From NCBI GenBank assembly GCA_017473905.1, contig JAFUJA010000005.1, forward strand, positions 22,498 through 86,497: a stretch of 64,000 bases of DNA. Direction: 5' to 3'. The stretch comes from Lachnospiraceae bacterium. Its GTDB lineage: Bacteria; Bacillota; Clostridia; Lachnospirales; Lachnospiraceae. Within the stretch, counting starts at the first letter, position 1. Each line of letters opens with the position of its first letter. The translations under genes and the position numbers were made by a program. The notes beneath the pieces are model-generated. The model was not told the DNA's origin and did not search any database. It was given only the letters and a program-made list of their open reading frames with translations. This document shows, in pieces, positions 1 through 8,067 of the stretch.

Positions 1-203
1 CCTACGAGAACCGGAGATAATAACAAGCCTGCTCCCAATATGATAAAAATCAGCCAGCCTCCTCCGTTTACATCCTTAAGTGCTTCAATAAAAACCCAAA
101 TTGCTCCGATAATTGCCGAAATCAGAAGCAATACCGTCATCAGATTGGGCAAAGCCATTAATCCGTAAGAAACATTACATAATATTTTGTTTTTCTTCTC
201 CAT
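1..203 (-). CDS. Small membrane protein, 3' end cut by window edge
   Basis: Only the first 67 codons are inside the window. The start ATG is at 201-203. The visible part has two hydrophobic stretches, about residues 8-42 and 48-67, separated by a short KDVNGGG turn, so it is probably a multi-pass membrane protein. The nearest purine-rich ribosome-binding-like sequence (AGGAAGG) lies about 16 nt upstream, which is further than usual, so the start is uncertain. It lies 28 bp after the sirtuin-like gene on the same strand and may be its operon partner. I do not recognise the family. Confidence 0.6.
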   Translation of the reverse strand, partial: MEKKNKILCNVSYGLMALPNLMTVLLLISAIIGAIWVFIEALKDVNGGGWLIFIILGAGLLLSPVLV

Positions 204-231
204 TTAATAATTTACATATCCTTCCTGTCGT

Positions 232-981
232 TTATAATTCATCAACCAGGCGGGGAAGAATTTCATCGGTTCTGCCATATAAAACATAATCAGCATAGCG
301 ATCTGAAAAATGAGGCTTATCATTAATCAATACCAATCTGGAACCTTTATAGTGACCGGTTACATACTGAACCTTTTCACCATACAGATTTGTGCCGAGC
401 ACAATAACCATATCAGCATCTGCACAGGCCTGTGCTGCGGCAGTATAAAGGTCATTTCGAACTCTTTCACCAAACAGGCGGATTCCGGGCCGGATGGCAA
501 CCTTACACTTATTGCACACAGGCACCCCCACAGAATCTCTCACATATTCAGGTGAAAAATTATTTCTGCATTCGGGACAATAATGAGAATGAATATTTCC
601 CTGGATTTCCACTACGTTGTGAAGACCCACTCCATATTCCAAACCATAGATATTCATACTGACGGTCATTTTTAATTTTCCTACATCCTGAAGCTTCTTT
701 AAAGCATAAAACGCCGGTCCGGGTGTAGGTATCTGTGTCAGTGTTTCTTTTTTATAAAAATCGTAGAACTTCTCCTTCTTCGTAGCAAACACACCTGCGG
801 AAAGAAGTTCTTCCGGACTGGCATTATATTCCTTTTCAATCCGGTACAAATTATCCCGGTCCCAAATATCGATTCCACCGGCCTCAACAACGGTACGGAG
901 CCCCGTAACGCAAACGATATTTTGAGATTCCCGTAAATATCTTTTTACATTTTCCAAAACCGCATCCTTTTCATTTCTCAT
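232..981 (-). CDS. Sirtuin-fold (SIR2-like) protein with degenerate active site
   Basis: A 249-residue protein aligned by eye to NAD-dependent SIR2 deacylases. The zinc site is intact (CPEC and CNKC, about residues 136-161), as are the RPGIRLFGE and VLGTNL motifs of the Rossmann core. The catalytic and NAD-handling motifs are altered: GAGIS reads GLRTV, the PDFR region reads IDIWD, QNID reads MNIY, and the catalytic histidine of ELHG is glutamine (EIQG). From family knowledge this argues against normal deacylase activity; a binding or structural role is inferred. I chose the ATG at 979-981, which has a G-rich ribosome binding site 7 nt upstream, over an in-frame start nine codons earlier. It is downstream of the amidase gene on the same strand. 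Confidence 0.8.
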   Translation of the reverse strand: MRNEKDAVLENVKRYLRESQNIVCVTGLRTVVEAGGIDIWDRDNLYRIEKEYNASPEELLSAGVFATKKEKFYDFYKKETLTQIPTPGPAFYALKKLQDVGKLKMTVSMNIYGLEYGVGLHNVVEIQGNIHSHYCPECRNNFSPEYVRDSVGVPVCNKCKVAIRPGIRLFGERVRNDLYTAAAQACADADMVIVLGTNLYGEKVQYVTGHYKGSRLVLINDKPHFSDRYADYVLYGRTDEILPRLVDEL

Positions 982-1054
982 AAGAATTCCCCCCCGGTAA
1001 GCTGACAAAATCTTCCTTCGGTTACTTTTATTCTATAAGCAGTAAACCGAAAAG

Positions 1055-1591
1055 TCAAGCATTCTGCAAGGTCTCAAGAACCCCCTCCGCAATTGCTTCC
1101 GCTGTTTCCGTAAATTTCTTTTCAAACAATTCGTTGTCCCTGTCAGTATTGATAAAACCGATTTCCAGTAATACCGCAGGCATCTCTGTCCGATTCAAAA
1201 CCACAAGATTTTTACGCTCATTTACACCGATATTGATCCAGCCCACTTCTTCCAGTTTTGCATTAATATTCTTTGCAAGTTCTTCGGCTCCGGTTCCCCT
1301 GCTGTAAACAAGTGACTCCACACCGCTGTACTGATTTGGATAAACACTGGAATTCCGGTGGATGGAAATAAAATAATCGCCCCCTGTAAGATTGGCTTCC
1401 TGAGCCCTCTCATAAGGCGATTCATACACATCTCCTACCCTTGTATAATACACTTCTACCCCGGCATCTTCAAGCAGTTCCCCAACTGCAAGCGTCAGCG
1501 TTAATGCATCGTCTTTTTCCCTTCGTCCGCCATACATTGCCCCCGGATTTGCCCCTCCGTGACCTGCATCCAAAATAATTTTATCCGCCAT
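1055..1591 (-). CDS. N-acetylmuramoyl-L-alanine amidase (Amidase_3 family)
   Basis: A 178-residue zinc amidase of the Amidase_3 fold, which cleaves the bond between MurNAc and the peptide stem of peptidoglycan. The motifs are in order: LDAGHGG near the N-terminus (first zinc His), a Glu in the YTRVGD-YESPYERAQEAN region, SIHRNS (second zinc His), and LLEIGFI with the catalytic Glu. There is no signal peptide or cell-wall binding domain, so it is a bare catalytic domain. The start is preceded by AAGGAG with 8-nt spacing. That ribosome binding site overlaps a perfect inverted repeat (1603-1634). CwlD-like spore amidases are a possible relation, but CwlD normally has a signal peptide. Confidence 0.9.
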   Translation of the reverse strand: MADKIILDAGHGGANPGAMYGGRREKDDALTLTLAVGELLEDAGVEVYYTRVGDVYESPYERAQEANLTGGDYFISIHRNSSVYPNQYSGVESLVYSRGTGAEELAKNINAKLEEVGWINIGVNERKNLVVLNRTEMPAVLLEIGFINTDRDNELFEKKFTETAEAIAEGVLETLQNA

Positions 1592-1602
1592 ATAAAAAAC
1601 TC

Positions 1603-1634
1603 CTTATGCATACTCATTATAAAATATGCATAAG
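1603..1634 (-). promoter_or_regulatory. Perfect inverted repeat overlapping the amidase ribosome binding site
   Basis: CTTATGCATA (1603-1612) and TATGCATAAG (1625-1634) form a perfect 10-bp inverted repeat with a 12-nt loop. Read on the minus strand, the loop contains TATAAT and the last arm runs into the AAGGAG ribosome binding site of the amidase. It could be an operator around a -10 box, or an RNA hairpin that hides part of the ribosome binding site. No good -35 was seen at normal spacing. Confidence 0.5.
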
Positions 1635-1673
1635 AAGCTTCTTCGGTTCATTTCAGAATCCCGATTCCTCATT

Positions 1674-2360
1674 TTACACCAAACTCAAATCAAAAGAAAT
1701 CTCTTCCTCCAAAGGTATACCGGTTACAACAGCTGCCTTATATGCGGAATCCGGCATTATGATTTCTTTAAAATACGCAAGAATATTCCCTTCCGGGTCT
1801 CTTACGGTTCCGTCCTCCGGCTTCCCGTAAAAAGATAAAAAGCCCTGCGAAAAACCTTTCCCGGTATACTTCATGTAAGCCTCTTTGATACACCAGAGAA
1901 GAAAAAAAGACTCTTCGGATTGATGATTACGGGCAAAATATGCCTGCTCTTCCGGATGAAATTTACAAATCATCCGCTCCGGAGATGCCGCACGCATCTG
2001 CTGGATATCCATCCCCACATTTCCCGCATCAAATACCGCCGCAACATAGTCTCCGGAATGAGACAGGCTAAAGCATAATTCAGGATAGTCGGGTAAAAAA
2101 GGTTTCCCGTTTTCTCCAATTTCAATATGAATGACAGGACGTCCCTCTTCATCCGTATTCAGTGGTTTTAAGTAATTCTCTTTTACATGATTTTCCAACC
2201 CCTGCTGCAACAAAAGTCCTGCTGCAACGCTGCGCTTCTTCTCCGGTTCATTTTTACATAATTGTGCCTTATGAAGCCGCTCCATACACAACAAGGACAT
2301 CTTATGGTCTAAGATGTCCCTGTCACTATATTCTGTTATGTTTGCCAGATATGCTTTCAT
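1674..2360 (-). CDS. 4'-phosphopantetheinyl transferase, Sfp/EntD superfamily
   Basis: A 228-residue Sfp-type enzyme that moves the phosphopantetheine arm of CoA onto a serine of acyl or peptidyl carrier proteins. It has the two hallmark motifs: GMDIQ in the middle of the chain (normally G-hydrophobic-D-x-E) and WCIKEAYMKYTGKG near residue 160 (the W-x-x-KEA type). The first metal-site motif has Gln in place of the usual Glu, a change tolerated in some members. ENGKPFLP and FSLSHSGDYV, upstream of it, are also typical. A good AGGAGG precedes the ATG. It sits 20 bp after aspS in the same direction. No polyketide or peptide synthetase is in the window, so its carrier protein is unknown. Confidence 0.9.
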   Translation of the reverse strand: MKAYLANITEYSDRDILDHKMSLLCMERLHKAQLCKNEPEKKRSVAAGLLLQQGLENHVKENYLKPLNTDEEGRPVIHIEIGENGKPFLPDYPELCFSLSHSGDYVAAVFDAGNVGMDIQQMRAASPERMICKFHPEEQAYFARNHQSEESFFLLWCIKEAYMKYTGKGFSQGFLSFYGKPEDGTVRDPEGNILAYFKEIIMPDSAYKAAVVTGIPLEEEISFDLSLV

Positions 2361-2380
2361 ATCCTGCCTCCTAACAGATT

Positions 2381-4195
2381 TTATTCTTCTTCCTGTTTCT
2401 CGGGAAGGTCGATTTTAATAAATAATTCCGCAAGCTGCTTGGGATCCACCACATTAGGTGCTTCTGACATAAGACAGGAAGCATCTTTTACCTTGGGGAA
2501 TGCCATTACGTCACGGATGGAATCCGCTTTTACCATAAGCATAATCATACGGTCAAGGCCATATGCCAGACCTGCGTGGGGAGGCACACCGTACTTAAAT
2601 GCATCCAGAAGGAAACCAAACTGGCTCTGGGCCTGTTCCTTGGTAAATCCTAACATTTCAAACATCTTCTCCTGAATGTCACTCTGGTGAATACGAACAC
2701 TACCACCACCTAATTCTGTTCCGTTTAATACGATATCGTATGCCTTGGCACGTACCTTGCCCGGGTCAGTTTCCAAAAGAGGAATATCTTCATCCATAGG
2801 CATGGTGAAGGGGTGATGAACCGCTACAAAACGCTTCTCTTCCTCATCCCACTCAAGAAGAGGGAATTCGGTTACCCAAAGGAAGTTGAACTGGTTTTCA
2901 TCAATGATTTCCATGGTCTTGGCAAGCTCCAGACGAAGTGCGCCAAGCACATCCCAAACCACCTTATTGGAATCAGCTGCGAAGAATAAAAGGTCTCCAG
3001 CCTGTCCATCCATGGCTTTTACAAGGTTAGCAAGTTCTTCTTCCGTCATAAATTTGCTGAAGGAAGATTTATAGCTTCCGTCTTCGTTGATTGCAAGATA
3101 TGCAAGGCCTTTGGCACCATATCCTTTTGCAAATTCAACAAGGGCATCGATTTTCTTTCTGGGCATGCCTGCCTGTCCCTTTGCATTTAAACCGCGTACG
3201 GAACCGCCGTTTGCAAGTGCACCGGTAAATACGGCAAATCCACAGTCTTTTACGATATCGGATACATTCTGAAGTTCCATACCGAAACGCATATCCGGCT
3301 TATCGGAACCGAATCGGTCCATTGCCTCCTGCCATGTAATGCGGGGCAGGGGAAGTGTAACATCCACACCAATAGACTCCTTAAACACCTTCTGTAAAAG
3401 TCTTTCATTTACATCTAAAACATCTTCCACATCCACGAAGGATAATTCCATGTCAATCTGAGTAAACTCAGGCTGTCTGTCGGCACGTAAATCTTCATCA
3501 CGGAAGCACTTTGCCACCTGATAGTAACGGTCGTAACCGGAGCACATAAGAAGCTGCTTAAATAACTGAGGTGACTGGGGAAGCGCATAAAAATTACCGG
3601 GGTGTACACGGCTGGGAACAAGATAATCTCTTGCACCTTCCGGTGTAGACTTCATCAGAATCGGAGTTTCAATTTCCAGAAATCCTTCATCTGCAAGGAA
3701 GTTACGGATTCCGTTTACCACCTTGCTTCTCAAAATCAGATTAGACTGGATATCCGGTCTTCTCAAATCAAGATATCTGTGTTTTAAGCGGAGTTCTTCC
3801 TTTGTTTTGGAATCTGCTTCAATAGGGAAAGGAGGTGTTGCTGCCTCTGATAAAATACGCAGGCTGTTTGCGCGGATTTCAATGGTACCGGTCTTTAAAT
3901 TTTCATTTGCGGCACCGCCTCTTTTTACAACCTTACCCTCAACAGCGATAACAAACTCGCTTCTTAATTTTTCTGCTTTTTCAAAATCTGCCGCAGGAAT
4001 ACAGTCCTCACCATCTCCCTGCTCAAAAATAATCTGTAAAAGGCCGCTTCTGTCACGTAAGTCCGTAAAAATAATACCGCCTTTGTTTCTGCTCTTCTGT
4101 ACCCATCCCATTACGGTAACAATCTGACCTAAGTTTGCTTCGCTTACTTCGGTACAACGATGGGTTCTTTTTAAACCTTTCATTGATTCAGCCAT
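2381..4195 (-). CDS. aspS: Aspartate--tRNA ligase
   Basis: A 604-residue class II synthetase that charges tRNA-Asp. It shows an N-terminal OB-fold anticodon-binding domain (GWVQKSRNKGGIIFTDLRD), motif 2 (CFRDEDLRADRQPEFTQID), a bacterial GAD insertion domain (about residues 290-420) and motif 3 (GLAYGLDRMIML). The length and the insertion match the bacterial-type AspRS. AAAGGAG precedes the ATG. It follows hisS by 78 bp on the same strand, the common Firmicutes hisS-aspS pair, and is probably co-transcribed. No T-box was found before either gene. Confidence 0.98.
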   Translation of the reverse strand: MAESMKGLKRTHRCTEVSEANLGQIVTVMGWVQKSRNKGGIIFTDLRDRSGLLQIIFEQGDGEDCIPAADFEKAEKLRSEFVIAVEGKVVKRGGAANENLKTGTIEIRANSLRILSEAATPPFPIEADSKTKEELRLKHRYLDLRRPDIQSNLILRSKVVNGIRNFLADEGFLEIETPILMKSTPEGARDYLVPSRVHPGNFYALPQSPQLFKQLLMCSGYDRYYQVAKCFRDEDLRADRQPEFTQIDMELSFVDVEDVLDVNERLLQKVFKESIGVDVTLPLPRITWQEAMDRFGSDKPDMRFGMELQNVSDIVKDCGFAVFTGALANGGSVRGLNAKGQAGMPRKKIDALVEFAKGYGAKGLAYLAINEDGSYKSSFSKFMTEEELANLVKAMDGQAGDLLFFAADSNKVVWDVLGALRLELAKTMEIIDENQFNFLWVTEFPLLEWDEEEKRFVAVHHPFTMPMDEDIPLLETDPGKVRAKAYDIVLNGTELGGGSVRIHQSDIQEKMFEMLGFTKEQAQSQFGFLLDAFKYGVPPHAGLAYGLDRMIMLMVKADSIRDVMAFPKVKDASCLMSEAPNVVDPKQLAELFIKIDLPEKQEEE

Positions 4196-4273
4196 CTTAT
4201 TCTCCTTTGACTGCTCATTGCAGTTCTCTGTTTGTTTATTTTTTAGGCAATTTCTAAAAACTGCGCGTTCATC

Positions 4274-5536
4274 TTAATTCTTTAATCCTTCTTTGTAGAA
4301 GTCCTTAAACTCCGTATAACCGTCCTTCATCAGCTGTTCCTTCTGGAACTTCTTATTCTTGTTCATCTTGGCAACAAGGACAATTTTACCTTCTTCACGA
4401 AGTGCCTGTGCTTCTGCAATGATTTCACCGGTTCTTGCAGCATCCATTCCCTTCTCTAAAAGGAATGCAATCTTATTATCAGAATTGGGCACCTTAAAAC
4501 CTCTGTCTAAAAGAATTGTGATAATTCTTTCAAAACCAATGGAGAAACCGCATGCAGGGGTATCGTTTCCGGTAAATTTACCAATCATCTTATCATATCT
4601 TCCGCCGCCTGCCACGCTGCAGTTTAATTCCTTCATTTCGATTTCAAAAATCGTACCGGTATAATAGCTCATACCGCGAACCAGCGTAGGATCAAACATA
4701 ATCTCACAATCAGCCTTTTTTGCCGCTTCCACAGTGGCAAAAATCTCTGCAAGATTATCAGCCACGCCGTCTTCCAGGCAATCGCCAAGTTCGTCTTTTA
4801 AGAATGCAAGCTTATCTTCTGCTGCGTTCATTTTATCAAATAAGGTCATGTACTTCTCAACACATTCCGGTGCAAATTCGCATCCTAAAAGTGCTTCCTT
4901 CACGCCGTCAATGCCGATTTTATCCATTTTATCAAGCTGGATAAACACCTGGTCGTAATCAGCCTCTGCAAAACCGCTGTAAGCCGCCATTGCTTTTAAG
5001 ATTCTTCTTTCATTGATGTGTACCTTGAAGTTCTCGAATCCAAGCTTACCAAGAAGGGTTGTGGTCGCAAGTACTAACTCAATTTCCGCCAAGTTGGAAG
5101 GTTCGCCAAGGATATCGATGTCGCACTGTACGAACTGGCGAAAACGTCCCTTCTGGGGTCTGTCCGCACGCCATACATTACCCATCTGCAACGCCTTAAA
5201 AGGCTGGTTTAAATTTGCAGCGTTGTTGGCATAAAATCTTGCCAAGGGCACGGTTAAATCGTAGCGCAAACCGCTGTCCACCAAATCATTTTCTTCCTTT
5301 GCGGTTTCAAGGCTTAACTTCTCGCCTCTTTTTAACACCTTAAAGATCAGCTTCTCGTTCTCACCGCCCTGCTTACTGCAAAGGTTCTCTATATGCTCCA
5401 CGCAAGGGGTTTCAATGTGTGAGAACCCAAACTTTGCGTAAGTATTTTTGATTTCATCCATTACATAGTCCCTGATTTGCATCTCTTCAGGAAGCATGTC
5501 CTTCATACCGGTAACCGGTTTCTTGATTAAACTCAT
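4274..5536 (-). CDS. hisS: Histidine--tRNA ligase
   Basis: A 420-residue class II synthetase that charges tRNA-His. Motif 2 is seen in GNVWRADRPQKGRFRQFVQCDID, the HisA-type histidine-binding motif in GMSYYTGTIFEI, and GGGRYDKMIGKF and GFSIGFERI follow; the C-terminal anticodon-binding domain is in the last 90 residues. I chose the ATG at 5534-5536, with AAGGAG 7 nt upstream; an upstream in-frame ATG would add 13 residues without a ribosome binding site. It is the first gene of the hisS-aspS unit, with its own promoter and a structured 5' leader of roughly 130 nt. Confidence 0.97.
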   Translation of the reverse strand: MSLIKKPVTGMKDMLPEEMQIRDYVMDEIKNTYAKFGFSHIETPCVEHIENLCSKQGGENEKLIFKVLKRGEKLSLETAKEENDLVDSGLRYDLTVPLARFYANNAANLNQPFKALQMGNVWRADRPQKGRFRQFVQCDIDILGEPSNLAEIELVLATTTLLGKLGFENFKVHINERRILKAMAAYSGFAEADYDQVFIQLDKMDKIGIDGVKEALLGCEFAPECVEKYMTLFDKMNAAEDKLAFLKDELGDCLEDGVADNLAEIFATVEAAKKADCEIMFDPTLVRGMSYYTGTIFEIEMKELNCSVAGGGRYDKMIGKFTGNDTPACGFSIGFERIITILLDRGFKVPNSDNKIAFLLEKGMDAARTGEIIAEAQALREEGKIVLVAKMNKNKKFQKEQLMKDGYTEFKDFYKEGLKN

Positions 5537-5571
5537 GTTATTTCTCCTTAAATTTCTTACCTCGCAAACAC

Positions 5572-5625
5572 CCATAATTCACTTCGTGAAACTATGGTTT
5601 TTACACATATGCCAAATGCCGGCAT
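5572..5625 (-). promoter_or_regulatory. Structured hisS leader: hairpin and palindrome
   Basis: A stem-loop with arms CCATA-TTCAC and GTGAA-TATGG lies at 5572-5597, and a perfect palindrome ATGCCGGCAT at 5616-5625. Both are in the transcribed leader between the hisS promoter and the start codon. There is no T-box consensus (TGGNACCGCG) here. I cannot assign a ligand or protein. Confidence 0.4.
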
Positions 5626-5672
5626 TACCGGCGTGCGGCTTATTGTGTCTGCGTATAATCTACCAAATATCA

Positions 5673-5701
5673 ATTTTACACATTTCACACGGAAATAACA
5701 A
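5673..5701 (-). promoter_or_regulatory. Probable housekeeping promoter of hisS-aspS
   Basis: On the minus strand TTGTTA (5696-5701) is followed after 17 nt by TAAAAT (5673-5678). It lies just after the end of the ACT-MBL gene and 137 nt before the hisS start. Confidence 0.6.
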
Positions 5702-5721
5702 GGTTTTTATGCGTAATATTT

Positions 5722-7158
5722 TCAGATATTAACCGAATAATCTTTTTTATAGCCGTGTGCGCCGAAAATTTGCCAGTTTCCAACACCCAGACGTTGCAAA
5801 ATTGCGTTTCTTTCTTCTTTGCACAGTTCAGGATCCGTATCCACGGAGGTCATTAAAATCGGGGCGTACTGATTATACTCTGCCTGCTCCGGTGTGAGTC
5901 CCCGCATATTGATATAAATATCACCGGTAAAGGCAATATGATGTTTATAATCAATCAGAACAATCTCTCCGGGCAAGTGTCCGCCTTTTCCTTCATAAAC
6001 TTCAAAGTGTAATTCACCGAAATCAAAAAATCCAATCTGTGTCAGGGCTTCCGATAATACTTCCTGATTCTCCCATGGAACTCTTATTTTTTCAGGTTCT
6101 ACAGGCGCATACGAGGTCAAAATTTTGCAAATATTGATGTAAGGCTTATGCAAAGAATTCTGTTCCCTGTAACCGCTGACTCCCTCATATTCATTTCGCA
6201 TACACAGTGCAGATTTCGCGCTTGTAATCACTTCATCAAACAAGGGTAAAAGACCACAGTGATCCACATCCGCATGAGTAAGCAGAACTCTTTTTTTCAT
6301 GCTGTCAAACTCCGGAAGAATTTTTCGGAGCAGGGACAACATTTCCTCCTTGTAACAGGCATATCCTGTGTCCACAAACAGCACTTCTCCGTTACTTTTT
6401 ATGATAATAACATTACTGCCGCAAGGGGGTTCCACGATGGTAATATCCGTGCAATCCGTTATCTTATGATTGGTAACTCTGGGTAAAAATGCCTCTCCTT
6501 TGGATAAAGATAACAATTCTGCAAATTTACTGATGCTGTCAAAAGTACGATACGGGGATAAACCCTGTTCATCCAGAGTTTGCATCGCCAGATTCACATG
6601 AACAAGAAGCTCCTGCTTTACTTTCTCCGTAAGTCCCATCATTCCTGCAAGTCCCGATACATAATTCTGGTAAAAAATACTGTTATCATACACTTTTTCG
6701 GTACTGTTATAATCAATCACCCGTACCTTGCACAATTTCTTTGCATCCTCTAAAAATCGTGTAATCTTGTCCGGTTCATCCACGTATAACCCCATTTTAA
6801 AAAGCTGGTAATCCGTGCCGTTTTCCTGGGAACTGATATAGGATATATTAAAATTAAAATCATTGATTAAACTAAGGATTGCGGTTACACTGCCCGGAAT
6901 ATCTTTTAATTTAAATTCCAGCAAAACAATACTGTTTTTTTCCTTATCATTCTGCAGATAACCTATTTTTTCAAGTTCAGCATCTGCTTTCTTTAACTGC
7001 TCTGCACTGCCTTCCGCATCAATGAATAATGTATGGGAATCCACTGCCTTATTATAACTTACGCGTGTGATATTAATCCCTAACGCCGAAAAACATTTGC
7101 TTGCTTTTAAAAATGCACCGATATGGTTCGGCATAGATGTTACATAGGTCTTTTTCAT
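5722..7158 (-). CDS. ACT-ACT-metallo-beta-lactamase fusion protein
   Basis: A 478-residue protein. Residues 1-70 and 75-150 read as two ACT-type small-molecule-binding domains (YVTSMPNHIGAFLKA; FKLKDIPGSVTAILSLI). A helical linker follows, then a metallo-beta-lactamase domain from about residue 240: HADVDH at 295-300, a later GGH, TGD and a final GAHG. The usual HxHxDH is HxDxDH here, so the metal site is modified. The reaction is unknown. The ribosome binding site GGAGG overlaps the end of the histidine kinase gene and there are only 3 bp between the two genes, so it is almost surely translated as part of the two-component/ABC operon. Its link with that exporter is unexplained. Confidence 0.8.
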   Translation of the reverse strand: MKKTYVTSMPNHIGAFLKASKCFSALGINITRVSYNKAVDSHTLFIDAEGSAEQLKKADAELEKIGYLQNDKEKNSIVLLEFKLKDIPGSVTAILSLINDFNFNISYISSQENGTDYQLFKMGLYVDEPDKITRFLEDAKKLCKVRVIDYNSTEKVYDNSIFYQNYVSGLAGMMGLTEKVKQELLVHVNLAMQTLDEQGLSPYRTFDSISKFAELLSLSKGEAFLPRVTNHKITDCTDITIVEPPCGSNVIIIKSNGEVLFVDTGYACYKEEMLSLLRKILPEFDSMKKRVLLTHADVDHCGLLPLFDEVITSAKSALCMRNEYEGVSGYREQNSLHKPYINICKILTSYAPVEPEKIRVPWENQEVLSEALTQIGFFDFGELHFEVYEGKGGHLPGEIVLIDYKHHIAFTGDIYINMRGLTPEQAEYNQYAPILMTSVDTDPELCKEERNAILQRLGVGNWQIFGAHGYKKDYSVNI

Positions 7159-7161
7159 TGT

Positions 7162-8055
7162 TTATACCTCCAAATTGGCAGAATCAAATTTCAGGATAAT
7201 ATAGAGCTTTCCTTTCTCATACTCTGCACGGATTGTTCCATTCATACTCTCCGTAAGATGTTTGGCAATGGAAAGTCCCAAACCTGTAGAATTGCGGCTG
7301 TTTTCCACGGTATAAAAACGGTCAAAAAGTTTCTCCGTCATAACCGGGTCCAGACCGGTCGCAGTATTGGAAAATACAATTTCTCCGTTTTCTTTTAATT
7401 CTGCCTTAAAATCCGCTTCGCTATACTTAACGGCATTGCTTATAATGTTAGAAAAAATTCTGGTCATTGCCGTAACATCCGCCCGACGAATCACCGGTTT
7501 TTCCGGCATAATGATTTCAGGTTCAATCCCCTTTTGTTTAAAAGTCCCATAAAAAGAAAGCAGCGCATCCGTTAATACGCGGCTTAAATCAACGTCGGTA
7601 AATTCTAAATCATTGGAAGAAAGCACAATCGAATACCGGAACAATTCTTCCGTAAGAACCTTCATATTTTCCACACGGTCCGCTATAATCGATAAGTACC
7701 GTTCCACATCCTCCGACTTGTCTTTCTGCTCCAGCAAATCCATATATCCGCTGATGGCGGTCAAAGGAGTGCGAAGGTCATGTGACAAATTCAGGACGGC
7801 ACCTTTCAATTCGGAATCTCCCTGTCTGTAACGGATTTTCTCTTCCCGTAGTCTCTGCAATTCCCTATTTATTTCATTTGCGAGTTTACGCATATATTTA
7901 TCGGAAGATGAAATATCAATCAGTGTATTGGTATCCATTTCCATCCACTCTGACACTCCCCGGGCTATTTCACCGGCAGACTTACGTAAATAATAAATTT
8001 TTATGCAAAGTAATAAGATTACAATAACTAAAATAACAATGATTACGTAAGTCAA
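7162..8055 (-). CDS. Sensor histidine kinase, single membrane segment
   Basis: A 297-residue membrane kinase. One transmembrane helix (residues 2-22) is followed by a short cytoplasmic linker, a HisKA dimerisation domain with LSHDLRTPL (His92 is the phospho-acceptor), and an HATPase domain with the N box (NIISNAVKYS), F box (LFDRFY) and G box (STGLGLSIAKHL). It has no extracellular sensing domain, which fits the intramembrane-sensing kinases tied to peptide-antibiotic ABC transporters. I favour a TTG start at 8053-8055 because AAGGAGG lies 7 nt upstream. It follows the two permease genes closely and is the partner of the response regulator at 10586-11242. Confidence 0.92.
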   Translation of the reverse strand: MTYVIIVILVIVILLLCIKIYYLRKSAGEIARGVSEWMEMDTNTLIDISSSDKYMRKLANEINRELQRLREEKIRYRQGDSELKGAVLNLSHDLRTPLTAISGYMDLLEQKDKSEDVERYLSIIADRVENMKVLTEELFRYSIVLSSNDLEFTDVDLSRVLTDALLSFYGTFKQKGIEPEIIMPEKPVIRRADVTAMTRIFSNIISNAVKYSEADFKAELKENGEIVFSNTATGLDPVMTEKLFDRFYTVENSRNSTGLGLSIAKHLTESMNGTIRAEYEKGKLYIILKFDSANLEV

Positions 8056-8067
8056 ACCGACACCTCC

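Noticed and set aside
1600-1640. SigE-type promoter for the amidase gene
   Set aside because: A GCATATT -35 is present, but the matching -10 would overlap the ribosome binding site, so the transcript would lack it.
3723-4127. 134-codon open frame on the plus strand
   Set aside because: It is antisense to the anticodon-binding domain of aspS and has no recognisable family.
5537-5721. T-box leader for hisS
   Set aside because: No TGGNACCGCG core and no terminator-antiterminator pair; only small hairpins.
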